Source: Algoriphagus sp. Y33 (lineage in GTDB: Bacteria; Bacteroidota; Bacteroidia; Cytophagales; Cyclobacteriaceae). From it: a stretch of 64,000 nucleotides of DNA. The notes below the pieces were generated by a model. It made no database searches, was not told where the DNA came from, and was given only the letters and a program-made list of their open reading frames with translations. The DNA is taken from the NCBI RefSeq assembly GCF_014838715.1, contig NZ_CP061947.1, forward strand, positions 4,154,001-4,218,000, read 5' to 3'. The stretch's first letter is position 1. Each line of letters opens with the position of its first letter. This document shows positions 49,201 through 58,037 of the stretch, in pieces. Made by a program: the position numbers and the translations under genes.

Positions 49201-49980
49201 CTTGATCCTTTCCGCACTACGAAAGGCAAGGCGAAAGCAGCAATCATCCGTGAAAAAGGGGTGAATGGAGATCGTGAGATGGCTTACTCCCTTTGGCTGG
49301 CTGGATTCGAAGTGAAGGACATTCACATGACCGATCTGATCGCAGGTCGTGAAAACCTGGAAGATGTACAGCTAATCGTATTCGTGGGTGGATTCTCCAA
49401 CTCCGATGTACTAGGTTCGGCCAAAGGTTGGGCAGGTGCATTCCTCTACAATCCGAAGGCTAAGCAGGCGCTGGACAACTTCTACGCAAGACCTGACACC
49501 TTGAGTTTGGGCGTATGTAACGGTTGCCAACTGATGGTAGAACTTGGCCTGGTCACTCCTGATCATGCCGACAAACCAAAGATGCTACACAATGCATCCC
49601 ATAAGTTTGAATCCACTTTCGTGAATGTAACCATCCCACAAAATGAGTCTGTGATGTTAGGCTCACTTAGCGGTCAGAGACTAGGTGTATGGGTAGCCCA
49701 CGGAGAAGGCAAATTCCATCTGCCTCAGGCAGAAAGTGACTACAACTTCGCGATGAAATACAGCTACGAGGCCTACCCAGGCAATCCAAACGGTTCCGAT
49801 CACGCTACTGCAGGTATCGCCTCAGCAGACGGTCGTCACTTAGCCATTATGCCGCATATCGAGCGAAGTCTGAAGCCTTGGAACTGGGCTCACTACCCTG
49901 CTGATAGAAATGATGACTTTACACCTTGGATGGAGGCTTTTGTGAATGCGAGAGTATGGGTTGAAGAACATACTTCTTAA
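46297..49980 (+). CDS. purL: Phosphoribosylformylglycinamidine synthase
   Basis: This enzyme converts FGAR to FGAM with glutamine and ATP, the fourth step of purine synthesis. I start at 46297 ([15 protein letters not shown]): the longer frame to 46186 begins inside a dispersed repeat and upstream of the promoter element. The 1227-residue product is the large single-chain type. Seen are [38 protein letters not shown], the central ATP-binding half ([20 protein letters not shown]), GKDSLSM, and a C-terminal glutamine amidotransferase with nucleophile loop GVCNGCQ and [10 protein letters not shown]. It appears monocistronic. Confidence 0.96.
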   Translation: [1227 protein letters not shown]

Positions 49981-50079
49981 ACCTCCGATATTCATTATTG
50001 GATGTTCATCATTCGATATTCTTCTGATTGAAAAATTGGAATATTGAAAGATTGAAAAATTAAGAACCTCGAAACTTAT

Positions 50080-50107
50080 AAATCCCTTAGAGAAATCTGA
50101 GGGATTT
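50080..50107 (+). terminator. Hairpin after purL
   Basis: AAATCCCTTAGA/TCTGAGGGATTT arms (one mismatch) with a GAAA loop lie 100 bases after the purL stop. The T-run is short on the plus strand, but the sequence before the hairpin is A-rich enough to serve the opposite strand poorly too; termination of purL is likely. Confidence 0.6.
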
Positions 50108-50160
50108 TAGAAAAATACCCCAAATTATAACCCAAGGTATCATCTTTAAGAACTAAAGAA

Positions 50161-51057
50161 TTATGATAAGTTTTTGATGTGATCTCTCACTTTAGAAACT
50201 TCAGTTTTTTCCTCATAGATTTTCTTTAATACAAATTCCAAAACGAACTTTAAACTTGTTGCTTTTTCAAAACATTCATCTTCAGATAATTGATGGATTC
50301 CAACTGAGAGTGTCCCGTATAATAACCTAAAAGGGTTATGCCCCAAACCCTTCAACGAATCAGGCAAATATTTAAAAATTTCATCTATCAGTTGTGATAG
50401 AGCATGTTCACTTTCATGCCTTTCCAACAATTTTTTTAATTCCATGCTTTCAGGTGTATTGATTTCAGCTACCTCAGTAAGTAAATGAAGTATTTCATTT
50501 TCTACAATTCTTCTGAAATAGGCGAATGCTCCAATTCCAAAATTGGATGATAGGTTCATCAATGCTTTTTTATAAAGATCTAGATTTTCAGGATTAAGGA
50601 TTTTTTTCGCAAATCCATCAACGTTTATAGAAAATGGAGGGTCTTGCCCTATTTTCTTTGCATAGAAATAATAATTTTCCTCATGTAATTCAGTGAAAAA
50701 TTCAATAAGAAAAACCGCCCTTTTTCTCTTACAATTTTGACATTCGCCATATACTTTCTCTGTAAATTTCTGACCCTTCAGTCCATTGATTTCATAAAAA
50801 GCGTACCTAACTCTTTTTGAAACAAGTAATCGATTATTATTTGCGGCATGAATTTCCATTTTCCGCAACGTTTCTTCCTCAAATTTCAAAAGATGAGTTT
50901 GCTGCTCGGCTTGGCAGATACATAAAAATGGAAAACCAAAATTTTCTAGCCCCAATGGAATTTCAGCAAACTCTCCATTGATACGCTCTTTTTTATATAA
51001 TGGGTGGCTTTGAAGCAATGTTCTAAAGCTATCGCAATTAAATCTATTTTCATCCAT
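50161..51057 (-). CDS. Uncharacterised protein with CxxC zinc-knuckle-like motif and helical C-terminal domain
   Basis: I do not recognise this 298-residue protein. Residues around 122-128 hold CQNCKRKR, one CxxC pair. The second half is helical and resembles the DUF4145/HEPN-like layout (NFGIGAFAYFRRIVENEILHLL ... GTLSVGIHQLSEDECFEKATSLKFVLEFVLKKIYEEK), but the typical R-x4-6-H RNase motif of HEPN toxins is not seen. The gene is AT-rich compared with purL next to it. Upstream on the same strand are a membrane protein and an XRE regulator. A role in defence or stress is possible but not shown. Confidence 0.6.
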   Translation of the reverse strand: MDENRFNCDSFRTLLQSHPLYKKERINGEFAEIPLGLENFGFPFLCICQAEQQTHLLKFEEETLRKMEIHAANNNRLLVSKRVRYAFYEINGLKGQKFTEKVYGECQNCKRKRAVFLIEFFTELHEENYYFYAKKIGQDPPFSINVDGFAKKILNPENLDLYKKALMNLSSNFGIGAFAYFRRIVENEILHLLTEVAEINTPESMELKKLLERHESEHALSQLIDEIFKYLPDSLKGLGHNPFRLLYGTLSVGIHQLSEDECFEKATSLKFVLEFVLKKIYEEKTEVSKVRDHIKNLS

Positions 51058-51143
51058 ACTATAAAAATAAACAAATATTTTTCACCTACCCCTTGCTTTC
51101 CACCCATCTGAGCGCAATTTTACAGCCCAATAGAAAATTAAAT

Positions 51144-51866
51144 TCAAGCATTAATTACAACTCTTTTCAATAATTTTCCACCAGTCCAGATTTTCCCAAA
51201 AACGATTTTAAAGTAAAATTGATAATCATCGTTTTCAGAAATTTGAATATTTATCAAACCTAAAATATGCTTCAAGTTAAAGAGAAAAGCATTATAATCT
51301 TTTTCACTAACAAGTAACTCTTTAGCCCTTGTATAATAAATAATACAGTCGTATAGGGTTGAATTCAAATCTGAAAATTCTTTGGATTTAATTATCATCA
51401 TTGAAGTTTCTACATCCCTAGTTAAAAGATCATATAACTTGAGATTACAGCTATAGGTAGAGCTAAATATTTCCTTTTGAATAGCCTCCTCGCTAATAAT
51501 AACCGAGTAATTTTCACTAAGATCGCTTTCATTAAAATTTGGGACATATTCTTTGTCTCCAAATACTTCATGAAAAATTTTTAAAATATCAATTACGGTA
51601 AGACGATATGCTTCAAACTTGGCAAAAGCTTGAAATTCACGGATAGCAGAGTTCATATGAGATGTGAAAAAAATTATAGGAATTGAGACAATTAAGGATG
51701 AAAAAACTGGCATAAAAAACACACCTAGTTCATAGCCGTATGAGAAAAATTCTGGGTTCTCAGAATTTATAGAAATAATCAAAATACCACCAATACTAGT
51801 CATAAATGAAAGAACCCAAATCCAATTCAATTTATACCATGCATAATGAAAATGTTCAGAATTCAT
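51144..51866 (-). CDS. Uncharacterised membrane protein with two N-terminal helices
   Basis: This is a 240-residue protein with two predicted helices (LNWIWVLSFMTSIGGILIISI, about 13-33; GVFFMPVFSSLIVSIPIIFFTS, about 48-69) and a soluble mostly helical C-terminal part (EAYRLTVIDILKIFHEVFGD). I know no family for it. The gene is very AT-rich, starts 31 bases after the XRE gene ends, and is followed after 86 bases by the CxxC protein gene, all on the minus strand. The topology, two helices and a cytosolic domain, resembles membrane effectors in small defence loci, but this is only an analogy. Confidence 0.6.
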   Translation of the reverse strand: MNSEHFHYAWYKLNWIWVLSFMTSIGGILIISINSENPEFFSYGYELGVFFMPVFSSLIVSIPIIFFTSHMNSAIREFQAFAKFEAYRLTVIDILKIFHEVFGDKEYVPNFNESDLSENYSVIISEEAIQKEIFSSTYSCNLKLYDLLTRDVETSMMIIKSKEFSDLNSTLYDCIIYYTRAKELLVSEKDYNAFLFNLKHILGLINIQISENDDYQFYFKIVFGKIWTGGKLLKRVVINA

Positions 51867-51896
51867 TCTTTCGACCTAATTAGAAAAGTATTTTAC

Positions 51897-52301
51897 CTAT
51901 TTCTCCATCATTTTCTTCAACAACTCCACCTTTTCCCGCTCGGATTCCAGAAGTCGCTCATAAAGCTTTTTGTTTTCTTCAAGTGCCTCAACCCACTTCT
52001 CTATCGGATTTACATTAAAGGTTGTATGATAATTCACACCGCTGAATTGACCATTGAATGAAGAATTAAAAAAGTTGATGGCCGATTCCTCATTAAAACT
52101 CTTAATCGCTTCCGCCGGAACCTTTAAAATCTCAGCCACCTGACGCAAGAGGTCTTCCTCCACTTCTTCCTTTTGCTCCAGCAGGCTGATTTTCTTCTGG
52201 GACCAGTCAGGCCCGAGTTCGAAGGCCAGTGACTCCTGCTTGATGCCCATCATCTCACGAAAACGCTTGATATTCCTGCCGTGGTGGATTTTTTCGTTCA
52301 T
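51897..52301 (-). CDS. XRE-family helix-turn-helix regulator with coiled-coil tail
   Basis: This 134-residue protein has an N-terminal HTH (NIKRFREMMGIKQESLAFEL ... SQKKISLLEQKEEV, about 8-48) and a C-terminal coiled coil (EALEENKKLYERLLESEREKVELLKKMMEK). Regulators of exactly this build are very common in Bacteroidota. Its position as first gene of an AT-rich three-gene run suggests that it controls the two unknown genes downstream, but the type is common enough that it may be independent. Confidence 0.85.
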   Translation of the reverse strand: MNEKIHHGRNIKRFREMMGIKQESLAFELGPDWSQKKISLLEQKEEVEEDLLRQVAEILKVPAEAIKSFNEESAINFFNSSFNGQFSGVNYHTTFNVNPIEKWVEALEENKKLYERLLESEREKVELLKKMMEK

Positions 52302-52600
52302 AATCTGAAGTATTAGAAAGGGAAATTAAGAAAATCTGCCCAAAGTCCTTGGACTAATTTATTCCTTAGGGATGAGATCAGCAAGGAATCCGAGGTATTG
52401 CCTGATAAATCCAGACAAAAGGTGTCGGGATGGGTGAGTAAGGATTGAGATTTCGTTTGTCAAAAAGGCACAAAGATGCGAGAAGTCAATCCTACTCTAG
52501 GTGCAGTAAAATCGCTCGTAGACTGGGAAAAGTATATATCGAACCCCTTCTAGCCATACTTAGTGTACATTCAATTAGCAAACTAGGTGAGTTTAGTTGT
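52302..52600. other. Intergenic region without recognised features
   Basis: About 300 bases separate the XRE gene from the kelch lipoprotein gene on the same strand. I see a 25-codon plus-strand frame beginning at about 52475 but no start context or family, and no strong hairpin. Confidence 0.5.
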
Positions 52601-53593
52601 CTAATTGATTTTAAGCCTCCACCAATCCTTCTCAAATGTGATGTAGCTTCTAGTGTCACCAAAACCTATAAAGATATCATTTCCTACTATTTCTAAAACT
52701 TGTCCTGTGTAAGCATTACCAGGATATTCCCCAACCATTTTCCAACTTTCTTCAGCGGGATTAAACTGCCATATCTCTTTAAATTGCTCCTCTTCACCCT
52801 GATAATCACTTTCTTTGCCTCCAAGGATATATCCAAATCCATTCTGTGCAAAACCAGTTGCATCGTATCTCTTAATGCCCGGGAAATCTGGAAGAACTTC
52901 CCATTGATCTGTAACGAGATCATAACTATAGTTTGATTTGGTCCCTTTTCCACTATCCATACGGCACGTGAAATAGACCTTATTTCCGACTCTGAAGTTG
53001 GCTGAATAAACAATAGATGCTGGAGCACTAGTTTTTTGAATGAATTGGAAATCAATTAAACTGATTTCGTATGTTTTCCTACCCCAAAAAAGTATTGCTT
53101 TATCACCATTTACTTCAATATCACCATAATTCATACCTCTAAATGCAGGTAAGTCGGCCACTTTTTCCCAACTATCGGAGACTGGATCATAAGCATGAAC
53201 CGCAGTGTATTCGATATGATCGCATGCAACATTTAATTCCGGACAGCTTAAGGTACCGCCTACAAACACGTAGCCTTTTTCATTATATACCAAGACTTCA
53301 CCTCCAATGAAAGGTCCCAAAGGAAATGAAGCTTTTTCCTTCCAAGTGGCTGAGTTTATATCATATTCCCAAAAATCTCCATAATAGGTAGCATTAGAGC
53401 CGTAGCCTGTTCCAACATAAATTTTGTTTCCTATGGTGAAAGAAAATGCACCTGTTCTTCCAGAGGAGGGGAATTCTCCGATATTGGAAAATTCCAACTG
53501 GACTTCATCAGGATCTGTAACTTGTGGCTCTTCACTACTTGAACAGCCTGATACCATACATAGAAATAAAATGATGATGGTTATTGATTTCAT
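52601..53593 (-). CDS. Kelch-repeat lipoprotein
   Basis: This 330-residue protein has a lipoprotein signal with Cys17 (LCMVSGC) followed by a Ser/Glu linker. The body is built of kelch repeats, each with paired glycines and a Tyr/Trp pair (KIYVGTGYGSNATYYGDFWEYDINSATW, KGYVFVGGT, AVHAYDPVSDSWEKV, GFGYILGGKES, EIWQFNPAEESWKMV), giving a beta-propeller of about six blades. Such surface propellers often bind glycans or proteins; nothing here says which. A -7 element TAGTTTTG lies 30 bases upstream. Confidence 0.85.
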   Translation of the reverse strand: MKSITIIILFLCMVSGCSSSEEPQVTDPDEVQLEFSNIGEFPSSGRTGAFSFTIGNKIYVGTGYGSNATYYGDFWEYDINSATWKEKASFPLGPFIGGEVLVYNEKGYVFVGGTLSCPELNVACDHIEYTAVHAYDPVSDSWEKVADLPAFRGMNYGDIEVNGDKAILFWGRKTYEISLIDFQFIQKTSAPASIVYSANFRVGNKVYFTCRMDSGKGTKSNYSYDLVTDQWEVLPDFPGIKRYDATGFAQNGFGYILGGKESDYQGEEEQFKEIWQFNPAEESWKMVGEYPGNAYTGQVLEIVGNDIFIGFGDTRSYITFEKDWWRLKIN

Positions 53594-53622
53594 AAGTCTT
53601 GGATTTTATAGGAAAAGTAGCA

Positions 53623-53630
53623 CAAAACTA
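53623..53630 (-). promoter_or_regulatory. -7 element of the kelch lipoprotein gene
   Basis: On the minus strand TAGTTTTG is an exact TAnnTTTG match, 30 bases before the ATG at 53593. No TTTG is found at the -33 distance. Confidence 0.5.
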
Positions 53631-53639
53631 TGGTATTTT

Positions 53640-54641
53640 AATCTACTGATTTTGTGATCATAATATGGAATTTTAAATACCACCAAATCGTCCCCAACTG
53701 AGCGTAGATTGTGACAACATTTATATTTCTGGATTTGTAATCCTTCTACTTCACTAGTTTCCCCCCTGAAATCGCTTCGCTCATTGGACTATAGCTTCAG
53801 GGTTGACATTTCCCAACGTCGATTCTATATACCCCGCATTTCATACGGGGCTACGCCTCGGCGCACAGGTATTTATTGTTTGACCACTTCGTGGTCGGAT
53901 ATCGAAATAGAATTATGTGAAAATCTCAACTATTCATGATCCCAACGGGATCGAACCATGAATAACCATGGGTGAAACCCATGGCTATGAGGGCAAATGT
54001 ATCATACCCCACGACCCCGAAGGCGGTCGAACTCCGCAGCTGTACTTGTACTGCTCTAAGCTAATGTCATGAGGTCTAAGCAATGTGTTTAGCTGAAAAG
54101 GTTGAGAAGAATGACTATATGGTTTGTGGGGTATTTTTAATATCGGCCATGCCTAAAGGCATTTTCAAATCACGGGTTTATCATTTTACCAGCCATTGAA
54201 ATGACTGGCTATAGAATCGATCATGCCTACGGCATTTATTAGAACGAAATCTCTCATTCTTGCCAATTCCCAGAACACAGATCATAAATATCATAAAATT
54301 TGTAAGTCCGGCAAATTAATCAAACTTAACCCACCCTACAGGCTGGCTGCTCGCTAGATTTGTCCAGTGGACAAATCTTTAACGCTCGCCCCTCAGCGGG
54401 ACGACCCATCTTCTTGCCAGCCGTTTCAACGGCTGAAAAAATTGATGACAGAATGATCCGGCAAAGTCCCAGAGGGACGGGCGATATAAGATAAGAGCTA
54501 AGCTCAGTTACAAACTCATACAGCATCCGGATCATTTTCAGCGCAAATAGAAATTGCCGTCTTAGTCGTAATCGCCCCCGTCTGACTGTTTTGTTAAGAA
54601 TTTCCCGACCTTTGAGCCTTGGACTAACCCAACAAACCACT
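53640..54641. repeat. Gene-free region with an array of short palindromes
   Basis: About one kilobase without a supported gene. Distinct hairpins include: 53764-53802 (CCCTGAA/TTCAGGG), 53832-53850 (CCCCG/CGGGG), 53882-53896 (GACCAC/GTGGTC), 53938-53952 (GATCCC/GGGATC), 53966-53984 (CCATGGGT/ACCCATGG), 54012-54029 (CGACC/GGTCG), 54149-54162 and 54223-54235 (ATGCC/GGCAT, two members of one family), 54356-54378 (perfect 23-base palindrome AGATTTGTCCA/TGGACAAATCT), 54418-54435 (CAGCCGTT/AACGGCTG) and 54466-54478 (GTCCC/GGGAC). No transposase lies next to them. Confidence 0.8.
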
Positions 54642-55592
54642 ATGTTAATTATACCTGAAGAGAAAATCAGTGGATATTTAGATTATACAGAACTGATTGG
54701 AGCGCTTCGAGAAATTTTCCAGTCTGACTATACCATGCCATTGAGGCACCATCATTTTTATAAAACACCTCAGGGAGATGACAACACATTGATTCTAATG
54801 CCGGTTTGGAACAGCGAATACATGGGCATGAAGCAGGTAACTGTAGCACCGGCAAATACCAAAGGTAATATACCTTCTATTTTTGCGCAGTATATTCTTA
54901 GCGATTCCAAAACGGGACAACCTTTGGCTATAATGAATGCCACTGAGCTAACCGCCCGGAGAACGGCCTGTACCTCAGCACTTGCAGCTTCATACCTGTG
55001 TAGGAAAGACGCAGAAAATTTACTTGTAATAGGCGGCGGATCTGTGGCTAAACATTTGGTCCAGGCTCATTTGGCTGTAAGAAAATTCAAAAAAATCAGT
55101 GTATGGATGCGAAACACTGCCAAAATGAAAGAATTCGTTACCAGCTTAAACATTCAGGGAATTCATACCGAAGCGGTTACTAATTTAGAAGAATCGGTCG
55201 GTCATGCAGATCTTATCTCCTGTGCCACGCTTTCCAAAACTCCAATTATTAAAGGAAAATGGATACAACCCGGAACACATTTAGACATGATCGGCTCTCA
55301 TAAACCGACTACCCGGGAAACGGACAATGATGCCATTCGTAAGAGCTCCATCTTTGTCGATTCGCGTGAAGGAGCATTACATGAAACCGGTGAACTTGCA
55401 CTGCCTATTGCTGATGGAATCATTACAGAAAAGGACGTTAAAGCTGATATCGTTGAATTAATCAAAGGCATTCACCCTGGAAGAACTTCGCGTGAAGAGA
55501 TCACTCTTTTCAAGTCTGCAGGCTTGGCTATCGAAGACCTTGCAGCAGCACTATTGGTTTATAAAAGCTATAGCTCCTCTGTCCAAGAGTAA
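54642..55592 (+). CDS. Ornithine cyclodeaminase / mu-crystallin family protein
   Basis: I start at the ATG at 54642 (MLIIPEEKISGYLDY); an in-frame TTG at 54591 adds 17 unlikely residues. The 316-residue protein has the family N-terminal dimerisation domain and a Rossmann fold (NLLVIGGGSVAKHLVQAHLAVR, about 125-146), with the conserved LKQVTV-like MKQVTVAPANTKGNIPS and TARRTACTSALAASYL. Members deaminate ornithine to proline or reduce cyclic imines such as delta-1-pyrroline- or piperideine-2-carboxylate with NAD(P)H. The exact reaction cannot be read here; no amino-acid catabolic genes adjoin. Confidence 0.85.
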   Translation: MLIIPEEKISGYLDYTELIGALREIFQSDYTMPLRHHHFYKTPQGDDNTLILMPVWNSEYMGMKQVTVAPANTKGNIPSIFAQYILSDSKTGQPLAIMNATELTARRTACTSALAASYLCRKDAENLLVIGGGSVAKHLVQAHLAVRKFKKISVWMRNTAKMKEFVTSLNIQGIHTEAVTNLEESVGHADLISCATLSKTPIIKGKWIQPGTHLDMIGSHKPTTRETDNDAIRKSSIFVDSREGALHETGELALPIADGIITEKDVKADIVELIKGIHPGRTSREEITLFKSAGLAIEDLAAALLVYKSYSSSVQE

Positions 55593-55746
55593 AACTCAAC
55601 CCCAACCCAGTCCTACCTGCTATCGGGCTGCACTGAGCTGATAGATGCTGCTCTTAAACTTCGAATTTCTCATTTGAAACTTGTCTGAAGTAGGTGGTTT
55701 TGACAATTGTCCCATGTCGGATTAAGAACATACGATTTATGGAAAA

Positions 55747-56190
55747 ATGAAAACATCAATCTTTATTGCATGCTTTTTCGTTATAACAGCCTGTCAAACT
55801 GAAAAGACGATGAAAGACCAACAAAAGAAAAAAATCCAGGACTATATTTCCTCATACAATGCTTTCGATGTAAATGGTATGATAAAAGACTTAGGAGAAA
55901 ATATTGTGTTTGAAAACATATCAAATGGGAAAGTGAATATGCGAACGGAAGGATTGGAAGCGTTTAAGGGACAGGCAGAAACTGCAAAACAGTACTTCAG
56001 AAAAAGAAAGCAAACGGTTCAAAATTGGCAATTCAATAACTCAATAGTTTTAGTTGACATAGCTTATGAAGCTACTTTGGACAAGGACTTACCTAATGGT
56101 CTGAAGCGTGGAGACACGCTTGAATTGAATGGAAAATCCTCCTTTGAATTCAGTGGAAATGCAATTATCAGGATAACGGATGAAAGTTAA
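55747..56190 (+). CDS. NTF2/SnoaL-like lipoprotein
   Basis: This is a 147-residue protein with lipobox Cys16 (FFVITAC) and a domain of the NTF2/SnoaL cone fold (KKIQDYISSYNAFDVNGMIKDLGENIVFENIS, then VLVDIAYEATL and LELNGKSSFEFSGNAIIRITDES). Such folds serve as small-molecule binding or as enzymes, so no reaction can be stated. It is anchored in the envelope. It lies alone 155 bases after the cyclodeaminase-like gene. Confidence 0.75.
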   Translation: MKTSIFIACFFVITACQTEKTMKDQQKKKIQDYISSYNAFDVNGMIKDLGENIVFENISNGKVNMRTEGLEAFKGQAETAKQYFRKRKQTVQNWQFNNSIVLVDIAYEATLDKDLPNGLKRGDTLELNGKSSFEFSGNAIIRITDES

Positions 56191-56536
56191 AAAGCCCACT
56201 CTGAGCTTAAATTAGGCATTGAGCCAAGTGTAAATATCATTATTCCTTCATAGTCAATTTACAATCGGAACACCGTCATTGAATCAATTAAAAATTGATC
56301 TTGATATTCGTCTTAAGCTATAATCTTTATCCAGTATAAATCAAACTGGTTATTAAACGATTTCCTTTGAAATGTTTCAAATCAGGATTGCTTAACGGTT
56401 TCTTTAATCCCCTTCTTTGTGGCTAAGCCAAAAAAAGCTTACCTAGTAACTGAAGCACCTTTTTTATGGAAAGGTACGGGGTTCCATAGCCTGCCCCGAT
56501 TAATCGGAATGACTATAGAAAAACAAGTATAACCAC
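56191..56536. other. Intergenic region with a leader repeat
   Basis: There is no gene. Bases 56473-56536, just before the DUF445 start, are about 75 percent alike to the leader of the arr gene (58766-58823). The leader includes a 12-base palindrome CCGATTAATCGG (56495-56506). Confidence 0.65.
56473..56536 (+). repeat. Leader repeat, copy A (before DUF445 gene)
   Basis: Shares ACGnGnTTCCATAnCCTGnCCC and GAAAAACAAnTATAAnCnC with the copy at 58766-58823. Both end directly at the start codon of an unrelated gene. Confidence 0.65.
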
Positions 56537-57808
56537 ATGAAAAACAGAATTGGAACAATCTCTCTAGCCGTTGCACTTATCGGATTGGTGTTTTTTGAAG
56601 CGATGTTGCGTTTGGGGATTCTTTCACATCAGGGTTGGAAAGTGGTATTGGCAGGTTTTGAGGCAGCAGCGATCGGAGGATTTGCAGATTGGTTTGCTGT
56701 AAGCGCCTTGTTCCGTGAGATTCCCATTCCGTATATCAAAAGACACACCGATATCATTGCCAAAAACAGGGGAAAGCTGACCGAAGGCATTGTCGATTTG
56801 GTGACTAACCAATGGCTCTCTCCGGAAGTCATTTCCGGAAAAATGAATGAAATGGATCCCGCAAAGGCTATTTTATCCTTTCTGAAAACTCAGAAAAACC
56901 AACAAAAAACTATTGCCGTGGCAAAAAAAATCGTGATGAAGTTGGCAGACGAATTGGACAATCCAAGAATGGCATCAGCTCTTAAAGCTATGCTAAATGA
57001 GCAAATCAACGAGCTGGATTTGGCATCGACCCTAGGGGAATGGCTGGAAAAATCGATTACAAACGGTGATCACAACCAGCTTTGGGAGTTGATGATTGAG
57101 GCAAGTTCCACAGCGATTCACAGCCCTGACACCCGAAAACTTCTGCTCGACAAATTAGAATATGCCGCCGCTGAATATGGAGACAAAAGTTTAATAAAAG
57201 GACTTACCATTTCCCTTGCAAAATCTGTTGGAGGAATTGATCTGAATGTACTTGCTGATGATCTTCTCAACAAAGCAGAGGAATTTTTGGCTGAAGCCAA
57301 AGCAAATCCTTCCCATCCGATTCGTTCCAAATTTGATAATTGGCTGTTGGAGTTTGCCCGTCAACTAGCTTCAGGAGACGCAGACAGCCGAAAAATGATA
57401 GCTAATTTTATTCAAGGGTTTACACAGCACTCAGATGCTGAAAAGATTATTAACAACCTGCTGGAAGGTTTCAAAGAAACACTTAGACAGCAACTTTCAA
57501 CTAATGACACTCCACTTATGCAGTTTGTGATTTCCAAATCGAACAAGGTGATATCTGATTTGGAAAATGATCCCGAAGCTCAGAGCAAAATAAATCATTG
57601 GATAAAAGAAACAGTTTCCCGATTAATAACCCAATTTCATGGAGAAATCGGGAATATGGTTCGAAACAGTCTCCGCAAATTGGATGACAAAGAATTAGTA
57701 GCTCAAATTGAGGAGAAAGTTGGCAGTGACCTGCAATATATCCGTTTAAATGGAGCGGTGGTCGGAGGTTTGGTTGGAATTCTGATTGCGTTATTAAAAC
57801 TGATCTAA
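56537..57808 (+). CDS. DUF445-family membrane-anchored protein
   Basis: This 423-residue protein matches DUF445 by its N-terminus (helix, then KVVLAGFEAAAIGGFADWFAVSALFREIPIPYIKRHTDIIAKNRGKLTEGI) and by a C-terminal helix preceded by LRLNGAVVGGLVG-like YIRLNGAVVGGLVGILIALL. The long middle part is helical. This family (YheB/YjiN-like) is anchored at both ends in the membrane, with unknown function. It is transcribed from a leader shared with the arr gene. Confidence 0.9.
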   Translation: MKNRIGTISLAVALIGLVFFEAMLRLGILSHQGWKVVLAGFEAAAIGGFADWFAVSALFREIPIPYIKRHTDIIAKNRGKLTEGIVDLVTNQWLSPEVISGKMNEMDPAKAILSFLKTQKNQQKTIAVAKKIVMKLADELDNPRMASALKAMLNEQINELDLASTLGEWLEKSITNGDHNQLWELMIEASSTAIHSPDTRKLLLDKLEYAAAEYGDKSLIKGLTISLAKSVGGIDLNVLADDLLNKAEEFLAEAKANPSHPIRSKFDNWLLEFARQLASGDADSRKMIANFIQGFTQHSDAEKIINNLLEGFKETLRQQLSTNDTPLMQFVISKSNKVISDLENDPEAQSKINHWIKETVSRLITQFHGEIGNMVRNSLRKLDDKELVAQIEEKVGSDLQYIRLNGAVVGGLVGILIALLKLI

Positions 57809-58037
57809 AGTCATCACTGAACAAAGAATCACGTTGGAAGAGGAGAGGTATAAAGTAATCGAAAGCAATTACACCTCTCTATCTTATCAACAGGAAAGAA
57901 ATTGATACTGACAGTAGACACTTATTACACGGGAATTCAACATCAATTCTGCATACACTCCAATTCCCCAGTCAACGGAATATCCCGTAAGCATGGTCGG
58001 TGAGGACACTGATCAAGGGGACACAACACAATCGAAA

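Noticed and set aside
50161..51057. HEPN RNase toxin call for the CxxC protein
   Set aside because: The R-x4-6-H motif is not seen; similarity is only in helical layout.
54326..54640. Minus-strand 104-codon ORF in the hairpin region
   Set aside because: Its sequence is a read-through of palindromes, rich in Arg and Leu, with no family features.
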